Source of the DNA: Centroberyx gerrardi
Lineage: Eukaryota; Chordata; Actinopteri; Beryciformes; Berycidae
Length of the DNA: 64,000 nucleotides
Direction of reading: 5' to 3'
Assembly: GCF_048128805.1 (NCBI RefSeq)
Contig: NC_136019.1
Span: 17,319,381 to 17,383,380, forward strand
Positions 50,060 to 63,006 of this stretch are shown here, piece by piece. Below the pieces are notes generated by a model that was given only the letters and a program-made list of their open reading frames with translations, searched no databases and was not told the DNA's origin. The position numbers were made by a program, and so were the translations under genes. The stretch's first letter is position 1; each line of letters starts with the position of its first letter.

Positions 50060-52850
50060 AATGTGTTTTCAGTCGTTGCCTATTAAGTAAGTTCTGTGAG
50101 TGAGTGCCAAAGCCACAAGAAACAGTATTTCATTATATACAGTATGTGATTGGATCTAAACATAGGCAAAGCATGGTCATAAAAATCCCCTAAGACTCAC
50201 AAGGGTCTATTAATACCTTCTACTAACCAGAAATGTCAGCACAGGTTGTACCTTTCAAACTAACCAAGTCTCAGCCTTTAACTTGTGTTCTCACTCCTGT
50301 GGTGAAGGTGGTGTGAACTACAGTGAGCGAGTTTCCATTGCTGGAAACTGAAGTCCTCGCAGAGCTTTTACACAGGAAGACTGGCCTGTAGCCTCAAGCC
50401 CACAGCGTCTTGCAGTTCAACCAGCCTGGTCTCACAAAATGTTGTTAAATGAGCATGATGAATTTCCCCTAGGGGATCAATAAAGTACAATCTTATGATG
50501 TCTTAAAATACAAATAACATGCTCCATACACAAAAAGTGAGGGAAACACATCACCACCAGGAAAGGAGGAGACATGACTAGAAACAGGAACTAGTTTGAC
50601 ATTGAAATAGTGAAAGTAAGGGTGTGGAGGTCCGGGAGGCGGATGCGCAGATACATTTACCTTCATCTCCAACGATCTAAGTTCAACTCATGTAAAGAAG
50701 TACTCTACTGAGTGAAGTTTTCATTTTCAGCTTATGTATTATTAATTAACCTTGACCAGAAACCTACCCTAATCATAATTAAATTGCTTTTGTTGCCTAA
50801 CATTAACCAAAGTTTCAGTTCCACAACATGTCGTCTGTGTTTCAGAGTTTGTGCTCATTTCATGAAATTTTGTGACTGTGTTGAGCTCGGCAATCATCAG
50901 AGCTGTTTGTGAGCTGCAATATGAAATTTTCCTGGTTTCAAGAAGCGGACCAAGTCACAGTGAACAGGACATAACATCCATCAATCAACATAAGATAGAC
51001 TCAATACTTATTTCAGTATTTAAAGTACCTAGTCATTTCCTCCACTGCTTATTATATAAGAAACTGTACACCCAACCAAGCAAAGAGCTATCCATGTTTT
51101 TGAACTGTTTCTGCTATGAACACTGAAATTAAGTAGTCATTACACTGAGGCCTATATTGACCTTTGCCCGTATACTCTGCTTTGTATCTCTTACAGTACA
51201 GCAGCCTCTGTGGTTTTAAGCAGGAAGTAGAAGTGTTTGTGCTCTCACATGCTCCTCTTGACACTAAAGACCATCATAGCATATCCATTATAGGTATCTA
51301 ATCAACCTAAAGAACCAACAATGAAAAATGTCCTCTCCAGGTTACTTATAATAGCAACAATAATAATAATAAAAGTAGCCGCAAGCAGCCATTCGTGGGG
51401 TACAGGCCTAAAGAGTAAATTTGACAGTAACAATATAAGCATGATTCATCATTTTTGAAAAGTTCTACATCTCAATGATCAAACATTTTGGTGACAGTCC
51501 TGTCACCAAATAGTTGCTGTTGCAAGGTTGGCCTGATAGTGGTGCTATGGAGCATTACCAAATGTGGCCTGTCACACTTTGAGGTCCATCCCAAATATGT
51601 ATCTTAAGTTTGGTTGCTCTAGCATCAACCGTTTAGGAATTCTGCCTGACTTCCTATTTGCGTGTCTTTGCCATAAACTTCCTTTGTGCACCACGGCCAA
51701 ACGGTTTGGATTATCAAAACTCTGGGTAATAGCCATAATGCAGGAAGTCCATATATGCTGTATGCAAAATGCATTGCATTAACTTTGTGGGGGAAACAGG
51801 AACAAATATAATCCGAAATGGTAGAAAAACTGTCACGGCAGAAATGAAAACCCGTTTTTGCAATGGATTTGACTTGAGCCAAGGAATCTGAGGGAAAAAA
51901 TGTTGATTCTAGACCTTACAGTTCAGTATTTGGGTAGATTTGAAACATATCCACCAAATATTGCTTGCTCTAGGACTTAAAGTTTTTGAGATACAGATAA
52001 ACCATTTATATAGTACTATTTAAAGCCACAATAAACGATTTTTCTGACCACTAGGGGGGCGACAGAAACCGCAACACAGTTGTAAATGACACAGCAAAGC
52101 CACTGCACTACGGAGGCCTACGAAGCACAAATGGAAAGATAAATGCTATTAGCTAAGATAAACATACCTATGGAGAAGTGTCGCCGGTTACCAGTCTCTC
52201 TTTGCCAGAACTTTCTCCTGTTCAAGGTTACATGTCCCACAATGACAAGTGAAGAGGTAGGTAGCAAGTTTACAGTTTAAAAAGTTTACCCGCTCGCTTC
52301 AGGGTTGAATTCTATGAGACCATAAGTTCAGTGTTTAATTTTTCTTCAAAAGTTGTCTCTTCACAACATCACAGGTTTCAGTCTTGGTTCTCTGGATTCT
52401 AGCGTTGGAAAAGTCATTAATGTTCTCAAGTATGGATTGAACTGCCTAAAATCATAGGAACCGCATTTGAATTTGGTGTGTATTTTCTGATTAAATGCAG
52501 ACTCATTGCAAGTGATCTTTTCCATTGCTGTATCCCTAGTTTACTTGACAGGTATTGAGCAAATCATCAAAGCTGACCAGTTACTACTAGTTGGACAGAT
52601 ATTATTATGCCTGCATGCCTGTTATGGTCTGTGAAAGCTGTACACATTGGGCTGCCTTGCTGGCATTCAGAGCATAACTGGACTCCACTGTATCTTATAC
52701 AAATGTTTATATAGATCATTTCTATTTCACTGATTTTAAAGCTAATGTTAGGTGTCATATTGTGGTTCAGATACCTCTATCCATGTGTCTCTTTTCAAGG
52801 ACCAAAGTTAACAATGTAGGGGGCTGTAACCATGTCATGTCATTCAATGT
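50060..52850. other. Intergenic stretch between NITR C and D
   Basis: A repeat-like block with fish-type words ('CCATTCGTGGGGTACAGGCC', 'CACTAGGGGGGCGACAG') runs about 51370-52150. No gene was recognised. Confidence 0.35.
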
Positions 52851-52863
52851 CAGTTCTGGTGGA

Positions 52864-52868
52864 CCAAT
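52864..52868 (+). promoter_or_regulatory. CCAAT box upstream of NITR D
   Basis: ACCAATCAAA lies 79 bp before the ATG, in a position like those upstream of B and C. Confidence 0.4.
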
Positions 52869-52942
52869 CAAAAACAGTCTTGTCTCTGAAGAGTGGAGTA
52901 CATACGGAGATTCTCTCCTTTCAACACAGAAATTCTGACACG

Positions 52943-54583
52943 ATGACTCCTCCAAAGTTTGCTTTTTATCTGACATGTCTATTCTTGGGGATGATAGGTG
53001 AGTTGTGCACTGCATTTGGTATCCTTTAGACTATAAGTTCAATCTTCATATGATTGCTTATGCTATTGCATATGATATTTTTTAATGTATTCTGCAATAC
53101 AGTATGTACATTATGATTTACTTCTGATCATGGTATAAAATTAATTGTGCATTTGCTTGGCCTTTATTTTTACTTCAGTTCATATGACAACTCTGAAACA
53201 ATCCTCATCTGTACATCAGGAGAGTGGTCTCGTATCAGTTAATGTTGGAGACAGCGTGACTTTGCGATGCTTCTGTGAAGGTGATGTAGCAGCTATGTTT
53301 TACTGGTATAAGCAAACACTGGGACAGAAACCAAAGCTCATGTCTACCTTCTACAAGTACGATAAAAATGGCAGTTTTCATGATGAATTCAAGGACAATC
53401 CACGCTTCATACTGGACACTGGAAATGGTAAGAATCACTTGAAGATCTCAGATTTGCGCTTTTCAGACTCAGCAACTTATTTCTGCGCAAGTAGCTATTC
53501 CTTTAAGTTTGAATTTGCAGAGGGAGCTATTCTCAATGTAAAGGGTTCGGGTTCGAACATCCAAGCTTTCATCCATCAGCCAGCGTCTGCGACCATCCAG
53601 CCAGGAGACTCTGTGACTCTGAACTGTACAGTACACACTGGGACCTGTGACGGAGAACACAGTGTTTACTGGTTCAGAAGCTCAGGAGAATCTCGCCCAG
53701 CAATCATTTACACCCATGGAGTCAGGAATGATCAGTGTGAGAGGAAACCCAAGACCCAAACACAGACCTGCATCTACAACTTCCCAATGAAGAGCCTGAA
53801 TGTTTCTGATGCTGGGACCTACTACTGTGCTGTGGTCTCATGTGGGGAGATACTGTTTGGAAATGGGACCAAGATGGACACTGAAAGTAAGTCACATTTT
53901 AGCAGAGGTTGTCTCATCTCACAAATAGTTGTAATTACTCCCTCACCAAACTTCAGATTCACATAAACAGAGAAAAAAGCTGAAAACTTTGCAATGTGTC
54001 CTAATGTCTGGATCTCTGCAGATGGGGTGGATTCTCTTGTCTTAGTGTATTTCTTCAGCACAGCATTGGCAATCACCACTATCCTGATTGTTATCCTGGC
54101 TTTCTCGGTGTACAAGATGAACAAGAGAAACTGCCAATGCACAGGTAACTAATATTCTTTGTATCTGATCTGTATCTGATCTGTGCATTCAATGTACAAG
54201 GCATTTTAGTAAGAGAGCTTTTCATTCTGTCTATTTTTTCATAACCAGCCTCTAAACCAAGAAGTGCAATAGCCTCTACTCTGAATGCAGCGGTAAGTAG
54301 TTCCTATTTACATCAACTGTTGTATTACCGTATATACACAACAATAGCATGTTTCTGTGAGCTTCTGTTACATTGCTCTGAAGTGGAATATGTTACATTA
54401 TTATGGTCATTTACCATCTATACTTTTTTTACCTTCCCCAAACTTGTTTGTTTTTGTTTGTAGGACCAAGATGCAGACAACCTCCACTACGCTGCTTTAA
54501 GTGAAAACAAGGCCAACAGATCAAGAAAAAGACAGAGGGACAACACCAAGACTGAATGTGTGTACTCCAGCATAAGGCAGTAG
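52943..54583 (+). CDS. Novel immune-type receptor D (V and I fused on one exon)
   Basis: Exons 52943-52997 (leader), 53179-53886 (V plus I, 236 codons), 54022-54144 (membrane), 54249-54292 and 54464-54583 (tail); 349 residues. V domain: 'DSVTLRCFC', 'MFYWYKQTLGQ', 'DSATYFCASS', with a weak J-like motif (FAEGA). I domain: 'SVTLNCTVHTGTCDGEHSVY', 'NDQCE', 'QTCIY', 'YYCAVVSCGEILFGNGT', six cysteines. The layout and exon sizes match gene C closely, so the two are recent relatives. The membrane span 'FSTALAITTILIVILAFSVY' lacks a basic residue. The tail has ITIM LHYAAL and ITIM-like CVYSSI. Probably inhibitory; ligand unknown. Confidence 0.87.
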
Positions 54584-55712
54584 AGCTGGGCATGTTTCAT
54601 CTGTACTGTGATTGATCAGGCTTTGTTTCTATGTAACACAGCATCATTTTATTAGTGCCTGTTTATAAGGTTAATGTAGATTTTCCTGAAATGGGAATAG
54701 TTTTGTCAAAGTGATTTCATCAAAATATGATGACTTTAAAGCATTGCCTTGCAATAATCCAAATATGTTTTCAGAGGACTCAGGTATGTGATTCACCTGT
54801 ATGTTCACACTATTATCATCATTGTAAGATTGATATCTGCTGAAATTCTCTTTTTTTTAATCAGGGAAGCTGATATACAGCAATTGAGAAAATCCCTGAT
54901 AAGTTTTCAATGCTGAATGCTGATGCTGAATAGTCCACTGTTCTATAAAGTAAAATCAGTAGTTTCATTTACCATCAGAGGATTACCAGTAAAAACCATG
55001 CACAGTGTAACAGTGTTGAACTTTTATAAAATTATATAAAAAACTGAAAACATTTATTTGCATTGCCATTTTTCGGCAGATAAGAACTACATTCACACCT
55101 CTGTGGTGCTGGCAGGGTTAGCTACTGTAGTGAGTTTCTACTGTTGCAAAATAAGGAGTAAAAATAAAACAAGTTAAAAGTCAAATAATAGTACCATGTA
55201 CACTGGAAGACCTGTAATTTCCACTGCATCTGTCTCTTAGTACCACATTCCCCAAAAGCATGCCACTTCACAAAGCCAACTCCTCATCATTGACAGTGTA
55301 GTATGTACATGTGTAAGGCAAAGGTCCAGTTTCATAGTTATTCATAGAAACACACCACACTCATCAGTCCCTCTTAGTTTAATGATACAGGGAATAGTTA
55401 CATTCAATCCTGTATATTGGCAAATACCTATTAGTCTTAGCTGGTTGTTTGTTGTAGACATGCTGATTGCTGACCCAGAGATGTAAGACTCTTTTTATAG
55501 CTCCCTTACGGTCGGCAGTCAAAAGATGAGACCTTTCTGTGCTTGGCTAAGGTTTGGTGTTGTACATACCTAGGACCCTCTGTTGTTTTTGTAACTATGT
55601 GGTTTCAAGCAGGATGTCTCCATAGTGTTTTTTCATTGTCTTGCACAGCAGCCATATAACCCTATAACTAACTGCTCAAAGTGCAACTCATGACACACGT
55701 TGACCTTGAGAT
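54584..55712. other. Intergenic stretch after NITR D
   Basis: AT-rich, with nothing recognised. Confidence 0.35.
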
Positions 55713-55725
55713 AAGGTGAGAGTGT

Positions 55726-55795
<70 letters not shown>
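55726..55795. repeat. (TG)n(AG)n microsatellite
   Basis: About 28 bp of TG followed by about 40 bp of AG. Confidence 0.9.
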
Positions 55796-55799
<4 letters not shown>

Positions 55800-56107
55800 A
55801 AGTAATAAAAGAAAAAAAACAAAAAGGAAGTAGCTTTGAATCTGAGCTTTGGATCCTAAGACTTATGAAGACAGCTGGTGCGCTCTAAGAGGACGTTGAT
55901 GAGGACCACCTCTCATTGGACGAGCAATCCCAGGCAGGAGCCTTTTCCAATCCACAAGTGTATGAGGAGAACCCTGGCCATACATATGTAGCAAAGCATG
56001 ACATTGTGTTGAACGAGAATGTACCTGTAAGATTTCTAAGATTCTCTAAGATATCTGAGCGCCTCCTGGCTCCCTTAAAGGGTAACTTCAATATTTTTCA
56101 ACTTGGA

Positions 56108-56125
56108 CCCTAACCCTAACCCTAA
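56108..56125. repeat. Interstitial telomere-like repeat
   Basis: Three perfect CCCTAA units. They fall inside what looks like a dispersed fish repeat starting 'GGGTAACTTCAATATTTTTC', so they are probably part of that element rather than telomeric. Confidence 0.6.
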
Positions 56126-56391
56126 TTTTTTGTGTCTAAGTAACTAATGGGGACAACAATTTTTGAAATTGGTCCAGTATTGAGCGAGATCGCGTCAGCC
56201 AGCAGCCGCGAAATGGGCTGTAATGTAATCCGATGGGGCAATTGTGAACCGTCAATGTACATCCACTAAAAGTGCTTGTTTTTGCCACTGACAGGCTCAG
56301 ATTGTTATTATAAGTGTCAGACAACATTATGGAAAGGACCCTGCAGAGAAATGAAACATTTTTCTTTACCAAGTCTTATAGGCTTATAACC

Positions 56392-56467
56392 GATTCCGCG
56401 CTCACTGCCGACTCCGTGGCGGATCGTGGATTTTTCCGCCGCGGAGTCGGCAGTGAGCGCGGTATCC
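56392..56467. repeat. Large GC-rich perfect hairpin
   Basis: Arms 56396-56416 and 56442-56462 are perfect 21-bp reverse complements (left arm begins CCGCGCTCACTG). Inside, GGCGGA and TCCGCC pair again after one mismatch, giving a stem of about 28 positions and a loop of about 11 bases. A smaller palindrome, GAGCGGAAACCGCTC, follows at 56498-56512. Confidence 0.9.
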
Positions 56468-56749
56468 GCTCCCTTCCATAGGAAATAATGGTGCTTTGAG
56501 CGGAAACCGCTCCGCAATGTGGGGGGGTATTATGTCACGCGCCCCCTGTAGTTTCTCTGTTCCCCCCCTAGGGGCCGCGCCCCCCACTTTGGGAACCTCT
56601 GCCCTAACCCAACCGGCAACACCAACCTTAGACCCGCAGTGAAGACAAGGAAGAACTCCCAAGAACACCTTATTAAGGAAAAAAAAAGAAGAAAGAAACT
56701 TTCATCCTGCTGGGATCCTTGGTCCCCCCTTTCCTGCTATAACAACCTC

Positions 56750-57275
56750 CACTCTTCTGGGAAGGCTTTACACTAGATGTTGGAACATTGCTGCAAGGAT
56801 TTGCTTCCATTCAGCCAATAGAGCATTAGTGAGGTCGGGCACTGATGTTGGGCGATTATGCCTGGCTCGCAGTCAGCGTTCCAATTCATCCCAAAGGTGT
56901 TCGATAGGGTTGAGGTCTGGGCTCTGTGCAGGCCAATCAAGTTCTTCCACACCGATCTTCACAAGATTTCTGTAATGAACTTTGCTTTGTGCACAGGGGC
57001 TTTGTCATACTGAAACAGGAAAGGGCCTTCCCCAAACTGTTGCCACAAAGTTGGAAGCACACAGTCATCTAGAATGTCATTATATGCTGTATGCTGTAGA
57101 TTTCCCTTCACTGGAAACTACGGGGACTAGCCCAAACCATGAAAAACAGCCCCAGACCATTATTCCTCCTCCACCAAACTTTACAGTTGGCACTATGCAT
57201 TCCGGCAGGTAGCGTTCTCCTGGCATCCGCCAAAGCCAGATTTGTCCAGCGGACTGCCAGATGGTGTGAAGTGTG
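56750..57275 (-). mobile_element. Tc1-type transposon remnant (transposase C-terminal half)
   Basis: The - strand carries '[20 protein letters not shown]' and '[12 protein letters not shown]', typical of fish Tc1-like transposases, and further down the same strand a LDWPA..PDLNPIEHLWDE-like segment, disturbed by frame changes. Only the C-terminal part of the protein is present; the N-terminal DNA-binding half and terminal inverted repeats are missing. An inactive fragment. Confidence 0.8.
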
Positions 57276-57816
57276 ATAAGTTCAGCACCCACATTGGCTT
57301 AACTAAGGCATGAATACATTTCTTCATGTTACCTAAGTAATTAACAAATGCATTTGTAAATGCTGTAATTAAACTCTGTTCATAACCTATTCATGACCAA
57401 TATGTCTCAGTTTTGGAACATCCTCTTCCATTAATAAACTATTTACTGACATTAACAAAGCATAGCCAAAACAGTACTCATTACAACTCCCTTTAAAAGA
57501 TCCTCATCCTTCATTAATGATTTCCTGATGATTAGTAGACATGAATTCATGTTTATTAACTCTGTGAAATAACCCATTACCTGTTATAAAGTGACAGCTC
57601 TTCATGCCTTACCAATGGCACATACAGGTCAGTGTGAAACATTACTTAATTAAGGGTTCCCTGGCAATGATGCATCCAGTTGGTTTTCCAACTAATGGCT
57701 TACTGCAGTCAAGACATGAATTCATGCTTCTTAACACTGATACAAAGTTGAACTCTGCCAGGACTGTTAATCAAACAAGACCACAATGACATGGTTTTTT
57801 TTGCTCCATTGAGCAG

Positions 57817-57855
57817 CCAATCGGGTATTCTGCAAGATGTCTATGATGAACCAAT
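57817..57855 (+). promoter_or_regulatory. Two CCAAT boxes upstream of NITR E
   Basis: GCCAATCGG at 57816-57824 and ACCAATCAG at 57850-57858 lie about 166 and 132 bp before the ATG. Confidence 0.4.
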
Positions 57856-57982
57856 CAGACACTTGATCTGCCATTATGAAGGAGATGTTGCTCTTGGTGA
57901 ATCTGGTAAGACTGCTCTCGCTTCAATAAGTCAGAATTGCTGTGGAGAAGCAGAACAAATGATGGAGCTAGGAACAGAGAAG

Positions 57983-59985
57983 ATGATGGTGTATCTTCTA
58001 AATGTTTTCCTGCTCTGTAATCTGTGTAAGTAACAAATTTCCACTTGTGGGATCTTGTCATGAGAATCTACATACAGAGGTGATTATATGATTTAGGCTT
58101 CCTGCTTTTCTGTTTGTTTCAGGTGTGGCACAGTTCAGTGACATCTATCAACCTGTTTCTTTCCAAACTGCGAAGCTGGGAGACCCAGTTACTATTGAAT
58201 GTCAGATAAACAGTGGTAGAAGAAGTAGGGTATGGTACAAATTAACTACTGGGAGGAGACTGCGGCGTGTGGCAACAATACATATGACCCATACTCACCG
58301 TTATTCAGTAAACTTTAATGGCATCAAAAATGATTTAAGCATATCTGCTACAATGTGGGAGGACATTGGCACATACTACTGTGGAGTGGGACATCTAAAC
58401 TCCATCAAATTTGGACCAGGAACCTTTCTGATGCTAAAAGGTATTTTATCTGTGCAATTTACCATTAAACTTGCATGCCAAGGTAAATTAACATGAATGT
58501 GAACTTCATGTCAGTGATCATAATTCATTTGGTTTCTTTCCCAAGGTCCAAAGATGAACAGTGACTCTGTTGTTCAGCAGCCAGTGTCTAAGTCAGTCCA
58601 GCCAGGAGACTCTGTAACTCTCAACTGTTCTGTTCACACTGGCAACTGTGCAGGGGAATACACTAGTGTCTTTTGGCTGAAAAACTCACAAAATACTGGT
58701 CCAGAAATGATTTACTCCTCTGGAAATAAGAATGACAGCTGTGAGAAGACTGAGACTGGCTCTCAACAAACTAGCTGTGTCTACAACCTTCCCAAGAAGA
58801 ACCTCAGCTCTGCCGATGCTGGAACCTACTACTGCGTTGTGGCTTCATGTGGGGAGATCCTGTTTGGAAATGGGACCGAGCTCAATATTAAAAGTAAGAG
58901 CTAAAGCTAAGAGTTAAAGCTAAAGATAAGTGAAGGGTTTTATTCCAAGATGCTATATGTTGATTTTGAGGGGTGAAATTTGAAAATGCATAATTTGATA
59001 ATTAAAAGAATACAGATGACATTCTCTATAATGTCAGCATTTTCTGAGCAAAGGTCTTAAGATAGCTAATAACTTAAATGATACGTACACAGGACATTTT
59101 CCAGTGTTAATAAGTGTAGATTTTTCAGTAACAATTGTGTGCAAGGAGTGTTGAGCCGAGAGATGTTCGTCCACTAATACAGCTGATAGGGTTCTGGTCT
59201 GTTAAATTAACTATGATGGTGTGGACTTATATAAAAACTAGCAGGGTTAATTTTTACATGGATTAAATTAACACTGATGATTTTGCTGTGCATCTCAAAA
59301 GTTTTATATAATGGTTTCTGGGACACCAGAACCAAAGATGGATAGTGCACTTGCAGTTTTTGTTATTCAGAAGCTAAATGAAAACTGTTCTTTCTCTTTG
59401 CTGTGAAGGAAACTCACCACTTGACCTGAGTCCAACTGTTGTTGCACTGGCTTTGTCAAACATCGTTCTTGGGATGGCAATACTTCTACTTGTATGGGCA
59501 CTTTGCAAGAGTCGAAGCAAAGATCCCACAGGTATTACAAATTCTGCATTATAATCATGACCTGTACATCTGTATCAGAAGAATGACTTATTCTCTTATA
59601 TTCTGTAACAAATGACATTGACAGTAGTTATCTTTGACTCTTCAGAGAAAACTGATGGATCTTCTGAAGGCAATCAGGTAATACAATTAATTTTCTTTTA
59701 TTACCAACAATTGATTTATACTCCAAATTCAACACTGACATTGCAACATGTAAACTTTGTATGGCTTGTCTATCTGTCTGTTTTCCACTACACCTTTCTG
59801 TCTCAAACTGTCAGAACAAGTCTCTAATACTTTATTTCCATTTCCGTCTTCCTCAGACTGGTGATGCAGTTCACTACGCAGCAGTGAATTTGGCTCCCAG
59901 AAGCTCCTCCTCCAGGCCGGTCAAAGTGAAATACAGTAGAGACGCTGTATTGTATTCTGAGGTCAGGCACCGTCAACAGGACTGA
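57983..59985 (+). CDS. Novel immune-type receptor E (V + I domains on separate exons, two ITIMs)
   Basis: Exons 57983-58025 (leader), 58123-58440 (V), 58546-58893 (I), 59409-59531 (membrane), 59646-59677 and 59857-59985 (tail); 330 residues. V domain: 'DPVTIECQI', 'RVWYKLT', 'DIGTYYCGVGH' and J-like 'KFGPGT', related to gene B. I domain: 'SVTLNCSVHTGNCAGEY', 'TSCVY', 'YYCVVASCGEILFGNGT', six cysteines. The membrane span 'VVALALSNIVLGMAILLLVW' lacks a basic residue. The tail holds two canonical ITIMs, VHYAAV and VLYSEV. The V-I intron is only 105 bp. The reading frame extends upstream of the chosen ATG; nearby in-frame ATGs could lengthen the leader slightly. AATAAA at 60020-60025. Confidence 0.87.
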
Positions 59986-61020
59986 GAGGTTTAGTCCTGG
60001 ACTGATGTAGATATTAGGGAATAAATATCAAATGCATATCTCTTGTTGACTCTTGTACATAAAGAGGGTTAAAATATGACCAAAGACCTCTCTGTCATGT
60101 TCTTTGTGAAAGTGCCACTAGGGGCTTAGCACTACTTCAGTGTAATTAAAGCTGCACAAGGCAACTTTGCACCCTTGCAGCTCCAAATGGCAGCGAAGGG
60201 GACTTCAGGGACTTTTAGGACTTCCGTGCCCAGAAATTGGACACCAGTAAACTGCCCACAGCACACTCATGTTTACCATCCCAGCCAGTCTGTGATCACT
60301 TGGGAAGATCTAATGTTGGTGAGTCCAGCTTTCTCTGGATGTAGCGACACTGATGTTTAGGAGACAATTTGTATTTCATTCTCAAGTTTAATTAATTATT
60401 CTTCCTGTGAAGATAGAAGTGACCATACCGACACCAGAATTTTATACTGGCAAATACGATGAACCTACGACGTCTGGGGATGGGACACTTTTCTTTATTG
60501 CAGCTCGACTTTGTGATTTAGGCTGATAAGATGGGTGTATTTCTACATAATAATCTTGCCTAGTGTAGACTTAATATAAGTTATTTAATAGCAGGAAAAA
60601 CGTAATTCATAATAATAATAATACAAGTAAATGGCTCATTTTTCTATAGTGTGGTATTCTTAAATCCTTAAATCCTAGATGCCTAAAATGCTATATTCAA
60701 CATTGTTGTATAATTTCCCCACATCAAAAGAAAGTCTTTCCATTTTGTCCTCAATAAAGTATTTATTGAATAATGGAAGTGTCAGTGTATATGGCCACAA
60801 CATTACAATGTCTTTAATGTCAATCAATTGTATGAGTCAAAGTCACAAAGTAGAGTGCAAAGTAATACAACCAAACAACACAATTTTATAACTCTATGTT
60901 ATAACTTCGTAATTACTCTTTATTTCAGCTGTAATAAAAAACAGTGAGTAAGCCTGCACCCAGAATTGAACTTTTTGAACTTAACCTGGACATTGCATAC
61001 TACAAACTAGACTCTGCATG
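59986..61020. other. Intergenic stretch after NITR E
   Basis: Near 60140-60250 there is a repeat-like block ('AAAGCTGCACAAGGCAACTT') of a type common in fish. No gene was recognised. Confidence 0.35.
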
Positions 61021-61028
61021 GGTATGAA

Positions 61029-62670
61029 GTGTTCCTGGGTGAGATCCATCTCTCTCTTAACAGACAACAAGAGCACAGTACCTTTGACACTGAGAAAAAA
61101 AACGTCTCTCGTCTAAATTCCACCATGTTGGAGTGTGAAATGTCTACTTCTAAAGGTAGCGATAATATGTTATATATAGACCTCTATAAGAAACCCACGG
61201 ACCGTAGTAGCTTACTACAAGCTGATAGTCATCATCCTCCTCCCCTAAAAAATAGTTTACCGTACAGCCAACTATGTAGAATCAAAAGAATCTGCAAAAA
61301 AACAGTCGACTTCGCACCATGACAGAGATGCTCTTTAGATTCAGGCGAAGAGGCTATTCGAACACACAGATTACCAGCGCTGTGGAAAAAATCAAAAATA
61401 AAACAAGATTCAAACTCCACAGAAAAAGACAAAACATGAATCATTCTGTCATGTTTACAACAAAATATTCCAAATGTGTGCAACAATTTAAAAAGATCAT
61501 GAACAAACATTGGTTCATACTTAAGTCCGATATGTCCCTTGGTAATCTTTTTACAGAGCCACCATTGGTTATTTCTCATTGTCCAAACCTTAAAGACAAA
61601 CTTATCAGCTCTGATTTGGCTCCTCACGTTTGCTTGCTCCAATACCAGATGGGAATTACAGATGTAATTCTTGTGCTCAGTGCAATAGCACATACAAGTG
61701 TAATTACTTTAAACAGCCCTATTCTGGACAAAAGATCCTCATTCGTGGAGTCATCACATGCTCGTCCAAATCTGTTATTTATTTGATTACATGTCCTTGC
61801 GGATTGGCTTATGTTGGACAGACAAAAAGACAATTAAAGGTACAAATAGCCGAACATCGTAGTACTGTAAGGTGTAGAAACGTAATCTATCCAGTAGCCT
61901 CACATTTTATTGAAGCTAACCACTCCATCTCCTCTTTTCGTTATATAGGGATTGAGAAGGTTGACCTTCCAAGATGGGGTGGCGATCTGGAATCTCTACT
62001 GTTGAGGCGAGAGGCAGCCTGGATCCACAGATTAAAGACCCTGGCTCCTCTCGGCCTCAATGTAGAATGTGACCTTAGACCTTTTCTGTAGTTTTATTTT
62101 ATAGGCCGGTCTTACATATCTTATATTTTTCATGTAGGCCTATTCTTGATGAATTGTTGTTGATTAGTTTCCTATTGGTTGTAAATGCATGCCCTCATAT
62201 GTATACACTGATTTAATGGGCATTACTTATGTAATATGATGTTATTTTTGCTCTGTTCTTGATGTAACATTTAATGCGTTTTATGCCAGTATGCGTTATT
62301 AAATTCTCTACTGTTGTAGATTGAGTACTTTTTTTTCTCTTTATATTTACTTAATTGCATATGCATTTTAAAACCTTTCTATTGTTTTCTCTACTCTGTG
62401 AATCTTCATATTGAATCTGGTGTGTCCTTTAATATTATGGACATATGCATGTGAACGGCCTCTCTAGACATTCTAGCTCTAGGCTTACGCTGATTACCCT
62501 GTGATGCCATTTATTTGGAACACCTGTTTTCTAGAGTATATATGTCACTGAGATGCTATGATTTCTTTATCCTGAAGAAGGCATCAAGTGCCGAAACGTT
62601 GATTAAATTCTTACTTTTGCATCAGAGTTACGAGTTGTGCGGCTTCTCCTTTCTTTTGATACTTCTAAAG
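61029..62670 (+). mobile_element. Penelope-like retroelement, 5'-truncated and broken
   Basis: The 5' part matches the end of a Penelope-type reverse transcriptase ('LYKKPTDRSSLLQADSHHPP', 'LPYSQLCRIKRICKK'). A linker follows, and the 3' part (about 61630-62091) is a GIY-YIG endonuclease domain with 'VIYLITCPCGLAYVGQTKR' preceded by a cysteine cluster. About 500 bp of 3' noncoding sequence follows, with a hammerhead-like core. It lacks most of the reverse transcriptase, has a small number of breaks, and is an inactive relic. Confidence 0.8.
62572..62598 (+). ncRNA. Hammerhead-ribozyme-like core in Penelope-like element tail
   Basis: CTGAAGA is followed by a 4-bp hairpin (GGCA, loop TCAAG, TGCC) and then GAAAC. 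This follows the CUGANGA-stem II-GAAA order of hammerhead ribozymes, which are known from Penelope-like elements. Stems I and III are not clearly formed, so activity is doubtful. Confidence 0.45.
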
Positions 62671-62710
62671 GCTTAACATACATATTCCCAAGACGATAAG
62701 TGTCATATAC

Positions 62711-63006
62711 AGGTCCGAGATGTTCTGCAGCCTCTGATGCTGTGGTTGGTTAAGTTATATGATAATATTCAAGGTTAGGCCTATAGCATCACCTGATGAA
62801 AATATTTTGATTGCAGCTCTTCTCACTCACATCCACATTACATTGTTTCTCCATTTGCTTTATTCTCACATTGCTTCCCATTGTTGCTTCGTTCTTATCA
62901 GGGCCAAGATGCAGACAATCTCCATTATGCTGTTCTAAGTCTGATCAGGAAGAGCAGACTAAGGCAAAGGGACAGCACAGAGTGTCTGTAGAATGTCTGT
63001 AGAGAG
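62711..63006 (+). pseudogene. NITR 3'-end fragment (duplicate of gene C tail exons)
   Basis: Two pieces match the last two exons of NITR C in order: 62711-62745 ('GATGTTCTGCAGCCTCTGAT' shared) and 62902-62991, which encodes 'GQDADNLHYAVLSLIRKS' and ends early at TAG after 'STECL', so the second ITIM-like motif is lost. The intron between them and about 180 bp of 3' flank also match gene C. No leader, Ig or membrane exons precede it; a Penelope-like element lies immediately upstream. A broken duplicate. Confidence 0.8.

Noticed and set aside
56108-56125. CCCTAA repeats as evidence of a chromosome end or fusion
   Set aside because: Only three units, inside a sequence that looks like a dispersed repeat.
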